Positions 10,625 to 23,900 of a stretch of 64,000 nucleotides of DNA are shown here, piece after piece; the stretch's first letter is position 1, and every line of letters begins with the position of its first letter. This stretch comes from Neoarius graeffei. Its lineage: Eukaryota; Chordata; Actinopteri; Siluriformes; Ariidae. The DNA is taken from assembly GCF_027579695.1 (NCBI RefSeq), contig NC_083577.1, positions 64,701,741-64,765,740 on the forward strand, read 5' to 3'. A program made the translations under genes and the position numbers. The notes beneath the pieces are model-generated. The model ran no database searches and had not been told where the DNA came from. It saw only the letters and a program-made list of their open reading frames with translations.

Positions 10625-11906
10625 ATGAAGGAGCCGTTGAGCACCTGCACTGTGAGTGGTCTTGACTATTTTCAATTACACACGGGGAGGGGGAAACGAT
10701 TTGACTTGTTTTGATCGCTGTTTGAAATCATACCCATTTGTACACTTTCTGTATCTGAAGTGCTTTTTGGTCTTTGTCAGTAGTTAATGTTATCACTAAA
10801 TCACATGTTACAGTACAACCTGCTCTACCAGGATCTCAAGAGATTCTCAAAAAATGGAGAATATTTCTGCAAAGAACTTGTAACAGTATTTCAGCAAAGG
10901 TAATAGACTATTTTAGGTACTTTGACTCCCTTGGGTGATTTCTTTATTCCTTTATGTTGGCAATAAAAACCTGAACTTTTGATGCATTTGGTCATAAAGT
11001 GTAAAGCAAAGTGAAAATCATCTCTCCTTTCAGACAGTCTTGCTCTATAATTCAGTGCTTGTGGATTGAATTTTAATTATAGCTGCAGTTATTCTTTTAC
11101 TCGCTGCCTGAGTTGATGTCCTTGGAGGAAAGTGTTTACTGTATATCTCAAGACCTATTAGTGTTTAGCTGGTTAAACTGGTGTAGGCCTATCCTGGAAG
11201 GGCAAATGAATGCAATTAAAAACTGAGTGATGGAGGGAAGTTATTGCTGGTGTTACATATCTATTTAATAACCTGGTTCAACATTTAAAAGACATGCAGA
11301 ACAGAGACAGGGTATCAGAATCACCTTGCCATTGCTCTATATGCTTTCAGTGGTCACCCGCTAACTGTGTAGTTATGATAAATATTTGCTTTATGCTGCA
11401 AGTTAAGCACGGACGGATAAGTGTGCTTCTATAAATACAGATCCGAGCTGGAAATCAGCTACGCTAAAAGCCTGCAGAAACTTGCTGGGAAACTCATCAG
11501 TGTGTCCAAAACAATGACGAGCAAGTGAGTGTACTCTTACTGTTCACAAGCCTGCTTTATGATGCTCAAGGAAAGCTAATTCTTGAGAAATTTTTATTCG
11601 TTTTGAATTTAGAGTACGTCATGTTCTTAAAAAATATATATATCTTGCTTTCTGTAAAGCTCAACCTACAATGCATGGACCCTTGTATCAAATGAGATGT
11701 TCTCAATAGCAGATGCACACAGGTAAAATATTGTATCACAGTAGTAAATATCAGTAACTTGGGGTTTATATACATTTAATGCTAGTAAAATAAATGCTAG
11801 TTTATTTTCAGAACACTAGGGCAAGCTCTTCAACAAGATGCTGTTGTGGAAATTCGTCAGATGCTGGATGAACACACCAAGAAGAAGAGACCAGTGTGTG
11901 ACGCAT

Positions 11907-11937
<31 letters not shown>

Positions 11938-14900
11938 TATTAAGTTTACCATTACAGAAAAATTGGATACATTTCATGTTTTTCATGTGATTATTTGAAC
12001 AATATATAACAAGTCTTGCCAGACAAAACAAACCTTGCCCGGTAGCACTTATGATGAAGGAAGATATTGCAGGGGGGAAAAAAATAGGTGCCCTATGGGT
12101 ACATGTGGCTACTGCTTATAAATAAAATTGTTTTCTGATACCATGTCCATACAGTAAATATATATAAATCAACAATTTAAAAATCACAGAAGTAAAATAT
12201 ACCAAGTGTCTGTACTTTATATTATTCTACTCTTACCTCTTACATTTTGCAAAATTGAAACCTCCGAACCGAGGCTGACATACACATGCTGTCGCCATGA
12301 ATGAAACTCTTATTTCCTGGAAATGGCCTGGCGCTAGAGCTCAGTGGAACACACTTTCCCTCTGTAATGAGTATAAACATGTCTGAAAGCGATTTTCTTT
12401 AGTCTAGTCCATTTATTTCAAATGGTGAACCGAATTGTATACGCTCACCGGCCATTTTAATTGGAACACGTGTATGTGCATGTGCATGTGCAGTGTGCGA
12501 TTGTTGCACTCTTACAGGTATAGTGGCTAGCGCCTCTATATGAGACAGTAGCTACAACAAAAACAATTTTGACCTTTTTGGTGACCTTGACCGGATGACC
12601 CTCAAAATGTTGGAGGTTCTATTTGAGAAAAATGCCCATCTATCCTGAAAGTTTCATGAAGATTGGTCCAGCCGTTTTCCTGTAATATCGTTAACAAAAA
12701 AACAAAGAAACCCGACCGAAAACAATACCTCGCCCCCTGGTGGACTCCGTACCAGGCAAGGTGATGTGAAAAATAAGACCACAGCCAAAAATAAAAATGA
12801 GGGGGGAAAATAATAATGCAACAAATTATATGTGGGGGAGAAACGGGGGGGGACCCACATTTATTTATTTTTTTTATTTAACCTTTCTTTAACCAGGAAA
12901 TGGTCCCATTGAGTTACAATAACTCTTCTTCCAGGGAGTCCTGGCCAAGATAGGCGGCTAAAAAGTTACATTACAATAAAACACATAAGACAAGACAAAC
13001 CACAGCTACACCACATCTAAACAGACAAAAACAAATCAATGCTAACAGCCTATGTATACACAGACAACTAAAAAAGCACACGGCAAACAAATAATGAAAT
13101 TAAAAACAATTGCAATGCTCAGTTAATGTTGCTTTTAAAAGGTCTTTGAAAGAATTAATGGGTGGAAGAATTTCAAGATTTAGAGTAGCTTGAAGTTCAT
13201 TCCAAAGCTTTGGTGCATATGAAGAAAAGGCAGTTTTACCAAGTTCTGATCTTGTTTGTGGAGCATGTAAAAGTATTTTTCCTGATGACCTTGTCCGGTA
13301 AACACTATTATGAAAAGAAAGCAAATTAAAAATGTACAGGGGTAGTTTACCCATTAGGGCTTTAGCAATAAAAGTCAGTGCATGGATTCTCCTTCGGAGA
13401 GAGAGAGAAGACCATTGTACAGTTTCATAAAGAGTGCAGTGGTGAGTCCTGGCTGATACACCAGTGATGAAACGCAGGGCTGAATGGTACAACACATCCA
13501 GTTTTTTAAGTAAAAACAAACTGGAGTGCATATACAATGTGTCCCCATAATCAAGCACTGACAAGAACGTGCTTTGAACTAACCTTCTCCTTGCATGATA
13601 AGGAAAGCACTTCCTCATTCTAAAGAAAAAATCCAACTTTGGTCTCAATTTCTTGCCGAGGCTCTCAATATGTACACCAAAAGACATCTTATCATCCAAC
13701 CAGATCCCTAAATACTTGTATGATGATACTTTTTCTATTTCAGTGCCATCTAATGTTGACACACCAATATTAGCTGGAGAGCATGATTGTGTAAAAGACA
13801 TTATTTTTGTTTTTTTAGAATTCAGTACCAACCTTAACTCAATAAGAAATGTTTGTACATGATTAAAAGCAGACTGCAGTTGTGCAAATGCATCATTCAC
13901 TGATGAAGCTGTGGTGTACAAAATGGTGTCATCTGCATAAAGATGCACCTTTGCTTGCTTCAAGTTCTTACCTAAATCATTTATATAAATAGAAAATAAA
14001 ATTGGGCCCAAAACAGACCCTTGTGGGACACCCATAAAGACTTCTAATGATGATGAGGTATAGTTATCAATAACAATACATTGTGTTCTACCACTGAGAT
14101 AATTTGAAAACCACCTTAATACAGTACCACTAAAGCCTATGCTTTGTAATCGCTTCAGAAGGTGGTCATGGTTCACCGTATCAAACGCTTTAGAAAGGTC
14201 AATAAATAAAGGTCACATGCTTTACATGAAATGTTTACATGTGAAAATGTGTGGAATTCACGTGGGAAGCTCTATTTCTCAAATTTCTTACGTTATTTAA
14301 AGATGTTACCAGGTGATCGATCAGTACCGGTACATTGTGTCAGAAACAAGTGCTATCTGTAAAAATGTTCGTTTGGCCTTTATTTGACTACAGCTGGAAA
14401 ATGCCATTGAAAAATCAAGGAAACTTGTCGTGACCAACTGGAATGAACAACTAAAGGTAAGACAGTGTATAAAGATTACTTCTTTTTTTTTTTAATACCT
14501 GAACAGGGCTTTTTCGTATCTAAAAAGAGCTGATCTGAGACCTAAAATTGGGTACAACACTTTGTGCTGCAGTGCTTGAAATAAACTTTTTGACACTCTG
14601 CAGTACGAGGAACGTGATAATTTTTCAATAAAGCTGAGGTTGTTTTGGCATCAGTTAATGTGTGATATACTGTAACAGACGACACTTGGGAAGAAAAGCT
14701 GTTACTGGATACAGAACAATCAGCTTCACAGCATTTCGTTTTCACAGTTTCATAAAACATTTGATTAATGAGTACGACTGAACAAACTTCATCCAGTTTT
14801 ATAAGAGTTGTATGTTTTGTTTTGTTTTTTTGACGAGCAGATGCGAATTTGCTTTCATCAGCAGAACGTATGCTTCTTCCCACAGGCAAAGAAAAAGTTG

Positions 14901-17900
14901 ACTGGTTTAACCAGAGAGCACGAGGGACTCTTTAGCTTTGTGGAAAAGAACAAACACATCTGCACAGAGAAAGAGAAACAGAAGGTACTTTTCTGTCATG
15001 GTGACAGTGCTGGAATTCTTACACTACCATTTCAAACACTATATAAATATACCGATCAGCCATAAAATTAAAAACACTGACAGGTAAAGTAAATAACATT
15101 GATTATCTCATTACAATGGCACCTGTCAAGGGGTGGGATATATTAGGCAGCAAGAGAACAGTCAGTTCTTGAAGTTGATGTGTTGGAACCAGGAAAAATG
15201 GGCAAGTGTAAGGATCTGAGCGACTTTCACAAGGGCCAAATTGTGGTGGCTAGATACCGTAACTGGGTCTGAGCATCTCCAAAATGACACATCTTGTGGG
15301 GTGTTCCCGGTATGCAGTGGTTAGTACCTAACAAAAGTGGTCCAAGGAAGGACAACCAATGAACTGGTGACAGGGTCATGGGTGTCAAAGGCTCACTGAT
15401 TCGCATGGGGCATGAAGGCTAGCCCATATGGTCCAATCCCACAGAAGAGCTACTGTAGTACAAACCGCTGAAAAAGTTGATGCTGATACCTTTCTGTTTT
15501 AGCCAGCATTAACTTTTTTTTGACAGTTTGCTGAAAAAACTCTGCTTCATATCATGGAACATCACACCACCTTGTCCTTGATTATTTTCCTATAACAGCA
15601 TCCCTCTTCATGTTTTAATTCTCACTTAAGGAATTATCATTTCTACATGAATCACTAGCTAACAGAGAATGTAATTCAACCATCCTAAGAAGGTTGGGTT
15701 GTATTTTCTATTTAACACACACACACATCTGTAAAAATGTGATAATTAAGTTATTCCATGAAATCGAGTCGTACATGAGCTGATAGCCGACAAAACGCGT
15801 AGTGCCAAGTTGGCTATAAGCCATGTATGACCAGATTGAGTGGAATAACTGTTTTATTCTATCCACATTCACTGGATTTTGAGAAACAGAGCATTTTTAT
15901 TTTTTGCAAATTCAATAAATAGTCTTTATACAAAACGTCCGACAAAATAATTTCTGCTTAGAATGTAAACAAACCAGTGAAACGACAATAGCAGTTTGTG
16001 AAAAATGCTATAATAATAATTTTTGGAAAAAAAAAATGTTCTGACCATCAAATAATTTTATTCCATATTTTGTTTCTTTTTTTGTATTTTTGGGGTTTTG
16101 TTTTCGAGTAGAATTTTTATTTCATCCTCGGTTGGTTCAGTAACATGCTCAGCCATTTTGTTTTTCTCTACTCATGGTATATGAGCTGACATCATGGTAG
16201 TAGAGTAGCCAATCAGAGCGCGCGATTGCTCATATCCAGTGAATGTGGATAGAATAATCATGGTTTCACAATGTTTGTAGAGCCCTGCTCCAAAACAAAC
16301 ACAAATTGCACTGATGTTTCTATAGGTTTTTAAGATTGTTGGACCATTTTAACACTTTTTTTTTCCATAATATGAATTTTTCATGTTTATAAATATTAGG
16401 AAAAATGGGTAGAATTTGACAGATGAACGTTTCAGAAACCGATTAACTGGATCATTACTGCATATTTGTTCTTAATTAAACTGAGAGTGCATTACATTCA
16501 TTTGCTTGTGTTCAGATGCTTAACAGATTGAGCAAATCAGCAGAGCTTCAAGTCAAAGTTGATGAGGACTACTTTAATATGAACATGGACAGCTATCTGA
16601 TTAGACTGAAGTGGGAGAACACGCTTAAAAGCTGCTATCAGGTCATCACTTATTCATATGTATATTGAGAGAACTATTTAATGGCTGCTGCAGATTTAAC
16701 TGAGCAAACCATTTATTTCAGATTGTTCAAGAAATTGAGAAGCAAAGGATCGAGACTCTGAGCAACGCTGTGAATAAATACAGTCTCCACATGTCCAGCT
16801 ACAATCAAACCCTTCTTCATGTGAGTCAGTGTCATGTTATAAGACAGACTTTGTTTCTGATTAATAATATTACACAAGTGTAATATCTCACCATTTCTAA
16901 AAGGAGGACTGCTAAGGTAATCATAAAGATGTTTACTGTATGTGCTCCTCCCAGAACTCCTATTTACAATATGCTCATAGTGAACACTCTTTAAACACTT
17001 TTAGTACTGTATTTGGTTAACTTTTTAGTACAGTATATAGTTGTAGAAGTGGAATGATTTCATAATCTCACTTTCCGGTGTCATGCAGAAGAGATGAGTT
17101 CCCGTATGATTCTGCTTCCTCTCAAGGTTTCTTCCTTGTCACAGACACCTCTGGTTTGCTCATTAATAATCCACAGGGTTCCGACTCTACGTCGAATGTC
17201 AGATGCCCTGACTAAAAAACTGAATGTCTATGACCTACAGTATAATAAACAGGGAAAACAGTCTGTCGTAGCGCTAAGCAGACAAAATCCAGCCACAGTA
17301 TTTTAAACCCATCAATTTGCAAGCTTTATTTAGTAGTTAGCAGACGTTTTCAGTGCAAAACTAAAGTTTTCACTGCTTACACATAGTCAAATAAGCTGAT
17401 AAAGAAAAATACTGCATGGAAAATATTACGTTTTGATAAATAGCACCTAAAATTTAAAAATGCTACAAACAAAAAACGGCCCCCAAAATAATCGAATCCC
17501 CTGATTTTGCGTGTCTGGAATAGACTTTTTAAAATTCCATGATATTCCAGAAATTCCATGATCAGTGGGAAGGGAAAGCCATGGCCCAATGGTTAGAGAA
17601 GCAGCTTTGGGACCAAAAGGTCACCAGTTCAATTCCCTGGACCAGCAGGAATGGCTGAAGTGCCCTTGAGCAAGACACTCAACCCCCATCTGCTCCCTGG
17701 GCTGCTCTGGGTTTGTTGTACATTCCTCTGGATAAGAGCGTCTGCTAAATGGCATTAATGTAATGTAACCCTGGATCTAAACCTACATCCTGTTTCCAAC
17801 AGCTGCTATTGTTAAAAATGCTGTACAAATACATTTAACGTCATTAAAGTTAAACATAACGTTTTAATAAAATGCACTTATTTGTGTACCTGATTTGCAC

Positions 17901-20900
17901 AGCAGAACTTATAGAAACAGTAAAAAGCAAAGGGGGGGTCCCATATACGATTCGTACATTGGGGGAGTGCCTGTTACAGATCGCACTTGTCCTGGGCCAT
18001 CGGCATAGTGAGGTAGGGTGGCCAGTTCCTTTCCTCGCCGCCTTTAACTTCCCCAGTGTTTCCACCAGGTCCCCATTCACTGCTGGGTGGACAGGGAGCG
18101 AGCCCCAGATCCCCGTCGAGCCGAGGCTCGAACCAGGGACCGTTCGCTTAGCGGTCAAGCGCTCTAACCACTTGGCCACCTGCGCTCCATAGAAACAGTA
18201 CACAGATCATAAAGCTAATATCGGGATGTTAATTAACTAAAAAAGGATTGCTTTATGTTTCTTGTATACAAAGTGTCTGAATGGGGGGGACTCAATGCAT
18301 TGTGGTGATTTCTAGAGTCAGGAGCAGATTGAGGCAGCCGCCAGAAGAGTGGATGTGGAGAAAGACGTTGAAGCTCTGGTGGAAAACACCTGTGTTACAG
18401 CAGATGATGATATGGCTGAATTCCTCATCGTTGATTACTTTGTGAGAAATTTCACTCCAAATATGTACATTGTTCATGTTCAGAATTCTGTAAGAAATAC
18501 ACTGCCTGGCCAAAAAAAGTCACCATTTGGATATAAATAAGCAAATGCATAAAAGCCTTTGATTGGATAATTACTGCAGTGATTAATGTGTTTCAGGTGG
18601 CAACAATTCTTTTAACCCTCAATGATGCAGTGAGTAGCTTCTCATTTCTTAAACAAACGTATTGGAATACGTATCCCGTGCTCATGGAAAAGATGTTACT
18701 GTGTTTCATAAGGGTCAAATTATTGGCCTAAATCAGGCAAAGAAAACAACTAAGGAGTTTACTGAAATGACTGGAATTGGGTTAAGAACTGTCCACTGCA
18801 TTATTAAAACCTGGAAGGATAGTGGTGAACCATCAATTTCATGGAAAAAAAATATGTTCGGAAAAAGATCCTGACTGACTATGATCAGAGATCATTTAAA
18901 TCAGGGGTTTTCAAAGTGTGGGAGAGTCAGCCCCCCCTCAGAGAGCAAATAAGCAACAGCGCCCCCCCGCCCTTACAATTTTTGTTGTTGCTATACTTAA
19001 TGTTACATTCATATTTTAAAAAATGGTTGTTGTACACATTTTTATTTTTTTCTTTTACACATTTTAAACATCTGTGCTTTTTGAAAACATCTTTTTTTTT
19101 ACACATTTTAAACATCTGTGCTTTTTAAAACCTCTTTTTTCTTTTACACATTTTAAGCATCTCTGCTTTTTTTTTTTTTAAAACATCTTGTTTTACACAT
19201 TTTAAACATCTCATAGCATCGTTAGCTAGCACCTCTTGGCAGACAACACACTGTTGCAGTGGAGCATCTTCAGATCCAGTCCATGAAAATCCAAACTTTA
19301 AATAATCGTGGTCATACTTCCTTCTTTTTTTGCTTGGCCCAGACTCTGTCTCCTCACTCACTGTAGCTTTAGGTACTAAAAATCGATCCATTTTGTCTCT
19401 GGCAAAGGCTAGCTGAAGTTCGCTAAATGTCCGCAATAGTAACTTATTCTGGTTTATTTTTCCTCACGTTGCGCCCCTCCTGAATAACTCTGGTGCCCCC
19501 TAGGGGAGGCGTGCCCCACACTTTGAAAAGCCCCGATTTAAATGCTTGGTGAAGTCTCATCTCATCTCATTATCTCTAGCCACTTTATCCTGTTCTACAG
19601 GGTCGCAGGCAAGCTGGAGCCTATCCCAGCTGACTACGGGTGAAAGGCGGGGTACACCCTGGACAAGTCGCCAGGTCATCACAGGGCTGACATATAGACA
19701 CAGACAACCATTCACACTCACATTCACACCTACGGTCAATTTAGAGTCACCAGTTAACCTAACCTGCATGTCTTTGGACTGTGGGGGAAACCGGAGCACC
19801 CGGAGGAAACCCACACGGACACGGGGAGAACATGCAAACTCCACACAGAAAGGCCCTCGCCGGCCACGGGGCTCGAACCTAGACCTTCTTGCTGTGAGGC
19901 GATAGCGCTAACCACTACACCACCGTGCCGCCCTGCTTGGTGAAGTCAAATCATTAAAAAAAAAATTGTCAGTAGAACTCATGGTTATGTTTAATAGTGA
20001 AATGAAGAGCATTTCCATGCTCACAATGTGATGAGAACTCACAGGATTGATGCTAAACAGCTGTGTGGTGTGGCCATAAGAAAATCACTTGTTAGTGAGA
20101 CTAATCAGCAGAAAAGGCTTCAGTTTGCTAGGGAGCATAAAGATTGGACTCTGGAGTAATGGAAAAAGGTCATGTGGTCTGATGAGTCCAGATTTACCCT
20201 ATTCCAGAGTGATGGGTGTGTCAGGGTAAGAAGGGAAGCACATGAAGCGATGCATCCATCCACTGCAAAAAATTTTAAACTGAATTTGAGGAGAAAATTA
20301 TTGAATATTAGTGAAATTATCTTGCTGCATGGGGGTGGCACGGTGGTGTAGTGGTTAGCACTGTTACCTCACAGCAAAAAGGTCCTGGGTTCAAGCCCAG
20401 CAGTCGGCGAGGGCCTTTCTGTGTGGAGTTTGCATGCTTTTCCCGTGTCCGTGTGGGTTTCCTCCGGGTGCTCCGGTTTCCCCCACAGTCCAAAGACATG
20501 CAGGCTAGGCTAATTGGTGGCTCTAAATTGACCGTAGGTGTGAATGTGAGTGTGAATGGTTGTCTGTGTCTATGTGTCAGCCCTGCGATAACCTGGCGAC
20601 TTGTCCAGGGTGTACCCCGTCTCTCACCCATAGTCAGCTGGGATAGGCTCCAGCTTGCCCGCGACAGGATAAGCGGCTACAGATAATGGATGGATGGATG
20701 GATCTTGCTGCATGGACAGCTATTTTTACTTGATAAGATGTCTTAGAATAAGTTGGTTGCAATCTAGAACTAGGTTTAATAACCTCAGAATTGGTGTCTT
20801 GTATTCTTCTAATAGGAAATGCGAGATCGTTTCAACTATTTTCAGGATATTTTCACTTGCTAAGGTACTGTATAATTTTTTGCAGTCTAGTAGTCACTGT

Positions 20901-23900
20901 ACAAGCCTCTGGAGGCAGTGTGATGATTGGTCAGGTTGAGGCTTAGCAGTGTTCTGGGGCAATAAAATGAAGTCAGCTGATAATCTGAATGAGCAAGTTA
21001 TCACATCAGTGGATTTTTTTTTTCTTCCCTGATGGCACAGGTATAAAATTAGGGCTCAGAGACTGTGAAAGAGTGGTTCAGGAAGCATGAGGAATAATTT
21101 TCAAACGTGAATTGGCCACCACAGAGTCCTGACCTTAAAGGAACAGTCCACCGTACTTCCATAATGAAATATGCTCTTATCTGAATTGAGACGAGCTGCT
21201 CCGTACCTCTCCGAGCTTTGCGCGACCTCCCAGTCAGTCAGACGCGCTGTCACTCCTGTTAGCAATGTAGCTAGGCTCAGTATGGCCAATGGTATTTTTT
21301 GAGGCTGTAGTTAGATGCGACCAAACTCTTCCGCGTTTTTCCTGTTTACATAGGTTTATATGACCAGTGATATGAAACAAGTTCAGTTACACAAATTGAA
21401 ACGTAGCGATTTTCTATGCTATGGAAAGTCCGCACTATAATGACAGGCGTACTAACACCTTCTGCGCGCTTCGACAGCGCATTGATACGGAGCTCAGATA
21501 TCAATGCGCTGCCGAAGCGCGCAGAAGGTGTTAGTACGCCTGTCATTATAGTGCGGACTTTCTATAGCATAGAAAATCGCTACGTTTCAATTTGTGTAAC
21601 TGAACTTGTTTCATGTCACTGGTCATATAAACCTATGTAAACAGGAAAAACGCGGAAGAGTTTGGTCGCATCTAACTACAGCCCCAAAAAATACCATTGG
21701 CCATACTGAGCCTAGCTACATTGCTAACAGGAGTGACAGCGCGTCTGACTGACTGGGAGGTCGCGCAAACCTCGGAGAGGTACGGAGCAGCTCGTCTCAA
21801 TTCAGATAAGAGCATATTTCATTATGGAAGTACGGTGGACTGTTCCTTTAACCCCGTTGAGAATCTTTGGGATGTGCTGGAGAAGACTTTACACAGTGGT
21901 TTAACTCTCTCATTCTCAACACAAGATTGCGGTGAAAAACTAATACAACTCTTGACCGAAATATATGTTTTGACATTGCATAAGTTTATCGAAATAACTC
22001 CACATTGCATGCATGCTGTAATCAAAACTAAAGGCAGGTGGTCCAATCAAATAATAGAGTGCTTTGAGATCAGCGCGAACCCGGCGGTGGCCATATTGGA
22101 AGTCAAACGTCGCTGTGTCAGTGCATTGTTGTTGCTCAGCGAAGCAAAATGCCAAATACTTGTGTCATTGTTGGCTGTAGTAGCCGGGGGGAAAAGGGTG
22201 GCAAAAGCTTCCACAGACTCCCTAAAGTAGTGACAAACCCGGGAATTGCAGCACAGGAGAAAAGCGAGCGGAGGAGACGACAGTGGCTGGCTGCCATTAA
22301 CCGATCAAATTTAGGACAACTTGACTGTATCCGGATTTGTTCTGATCACTTTGTGACCGGTAGGTTAAATTGTCTTGAATTTCATAGTTACTAAAATAAA
22401 TGTGATACAAACTATTATCTTTTCTATGTACTTTCAGCAATGATTAATGGATATATTTGTCACATTAGGTAGCTTATGTCTACTGCAGTGCATTGTTGCA
22501 TCAAATGGCATTTAAGATCTAGGCCTAGTAATGTTTATGTACACATGCTGTTAGTACAAGTTACATACTAGCTGGGTGCGATTTGCCGGGGGGATCATCC
22601 CCCCCTCTGGTTTTTATCTCTGCTGAAAAAAAATCCTCGGGACAACCCCGTCAATAAAACAAACAAACCAAAAAAAAAAGTTGACATGACAGGCATGTTG
22701 TGACACAGTTTTCTATGGTCTACATTGCACTCACTTTCAAAATGACCCGAAGTGGCAGCTTTGATGTTCACGAACGTCTAGGGTTGCCAACCGTCCCGTA
22801 TTGGGCGGGACATCCCGTTTTTTGGGTAATTTTAATTTGTCCCGTCAGGGACAGATCCTGCCCCTCACTCCAATGCTGTGGTGTAAATCGCGTAATTGCC
22901 GTGAGAAGCGCTATTACCGCGAGTCGCGGTCATCTGCGATTTAAAACCATTCTTAGGGTTTTCAAATGGACAATTAAGCAAATATCAGGGTTTTACAGCT
23001 ACAGCAAATCATTTTTCAGTTTTTATGACATTACCTTCATAAATATGACCTGATGAATTATTTGGCCAAAGTTTAAAAGAGAAAAATGAGACAATAATAT
23101 TAGAATTGTTTGTTATTTTGCATTAAGTTACTTAAAAATATCCATTAATTGGTCTATTAATTTTTAAAAGCTCTATTTTAGAAATGAATTTGTAGTGGCC
23201 TACATTTGAAACACTCACCTAAAGACAATTCGGTACTGTAACTATTTTGGGGCGCTGGGGTGCGTGTACAGGGCCTGTACCGGTACTTGTCCACACCCGG
23301 AACAAAGTGTCCCTCATTTGGATATGAGAAAGTTGGCAACCCTACGAACATCCCCAGCAAATAGATACATTGTAGATAATAATCAGAGTGTGAACGTGGA
23401 TTTAGCACCATGAATCACATCCTTACTGATGAGCGCAGCAGAATGAATGTATCCACACTGACAGCCTTCTTTTCCTCGCTGTCAATGGGCCAGACATGCG
23501 TTCTTTCCCTGCTGAGAAATTCGCAGAAATGTGGATTAAAGAAGGGCGAAACGCGGCGGATAGCGCACCGACGGGAAAGCAGAAAAGGCCACATGAACTG
23601 CGCCATCAGAGCAAACTGTTCATTTAGTATTCATGTATTTTAGTGATTTTCGAGTCACTGTCCATTTAATCCGGAGGGAGAGAAACATCACAGCAACGCG
23701 ACAAGCAATACGAACTTAGATAGGAAGATGAATTTACTATCTCTGGTTTAGTGTTCGTTTTCATTTAGTGTTATTCATTTGATATCATCGGATGTTATTG
23801 AGCTGTTAGCCTATTGTTACCTTAATTTTTGACCTTTCATGATTAAAAAAAAAAAACATCCCCCCTTCTGGTTTTTTGACAAATCGCACCCTGCATACTA

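Noticed and set aside
17850-18203. 117-aa minus-strand frame
   Set aside because: It is a tRNA-derived SINE with a 12-bp duplication.
21346-21640. Two similar 66-74 aa frames on opposite strands
   Set aside because: They are the two arms of the TTAA palindrome read in opposite directions.
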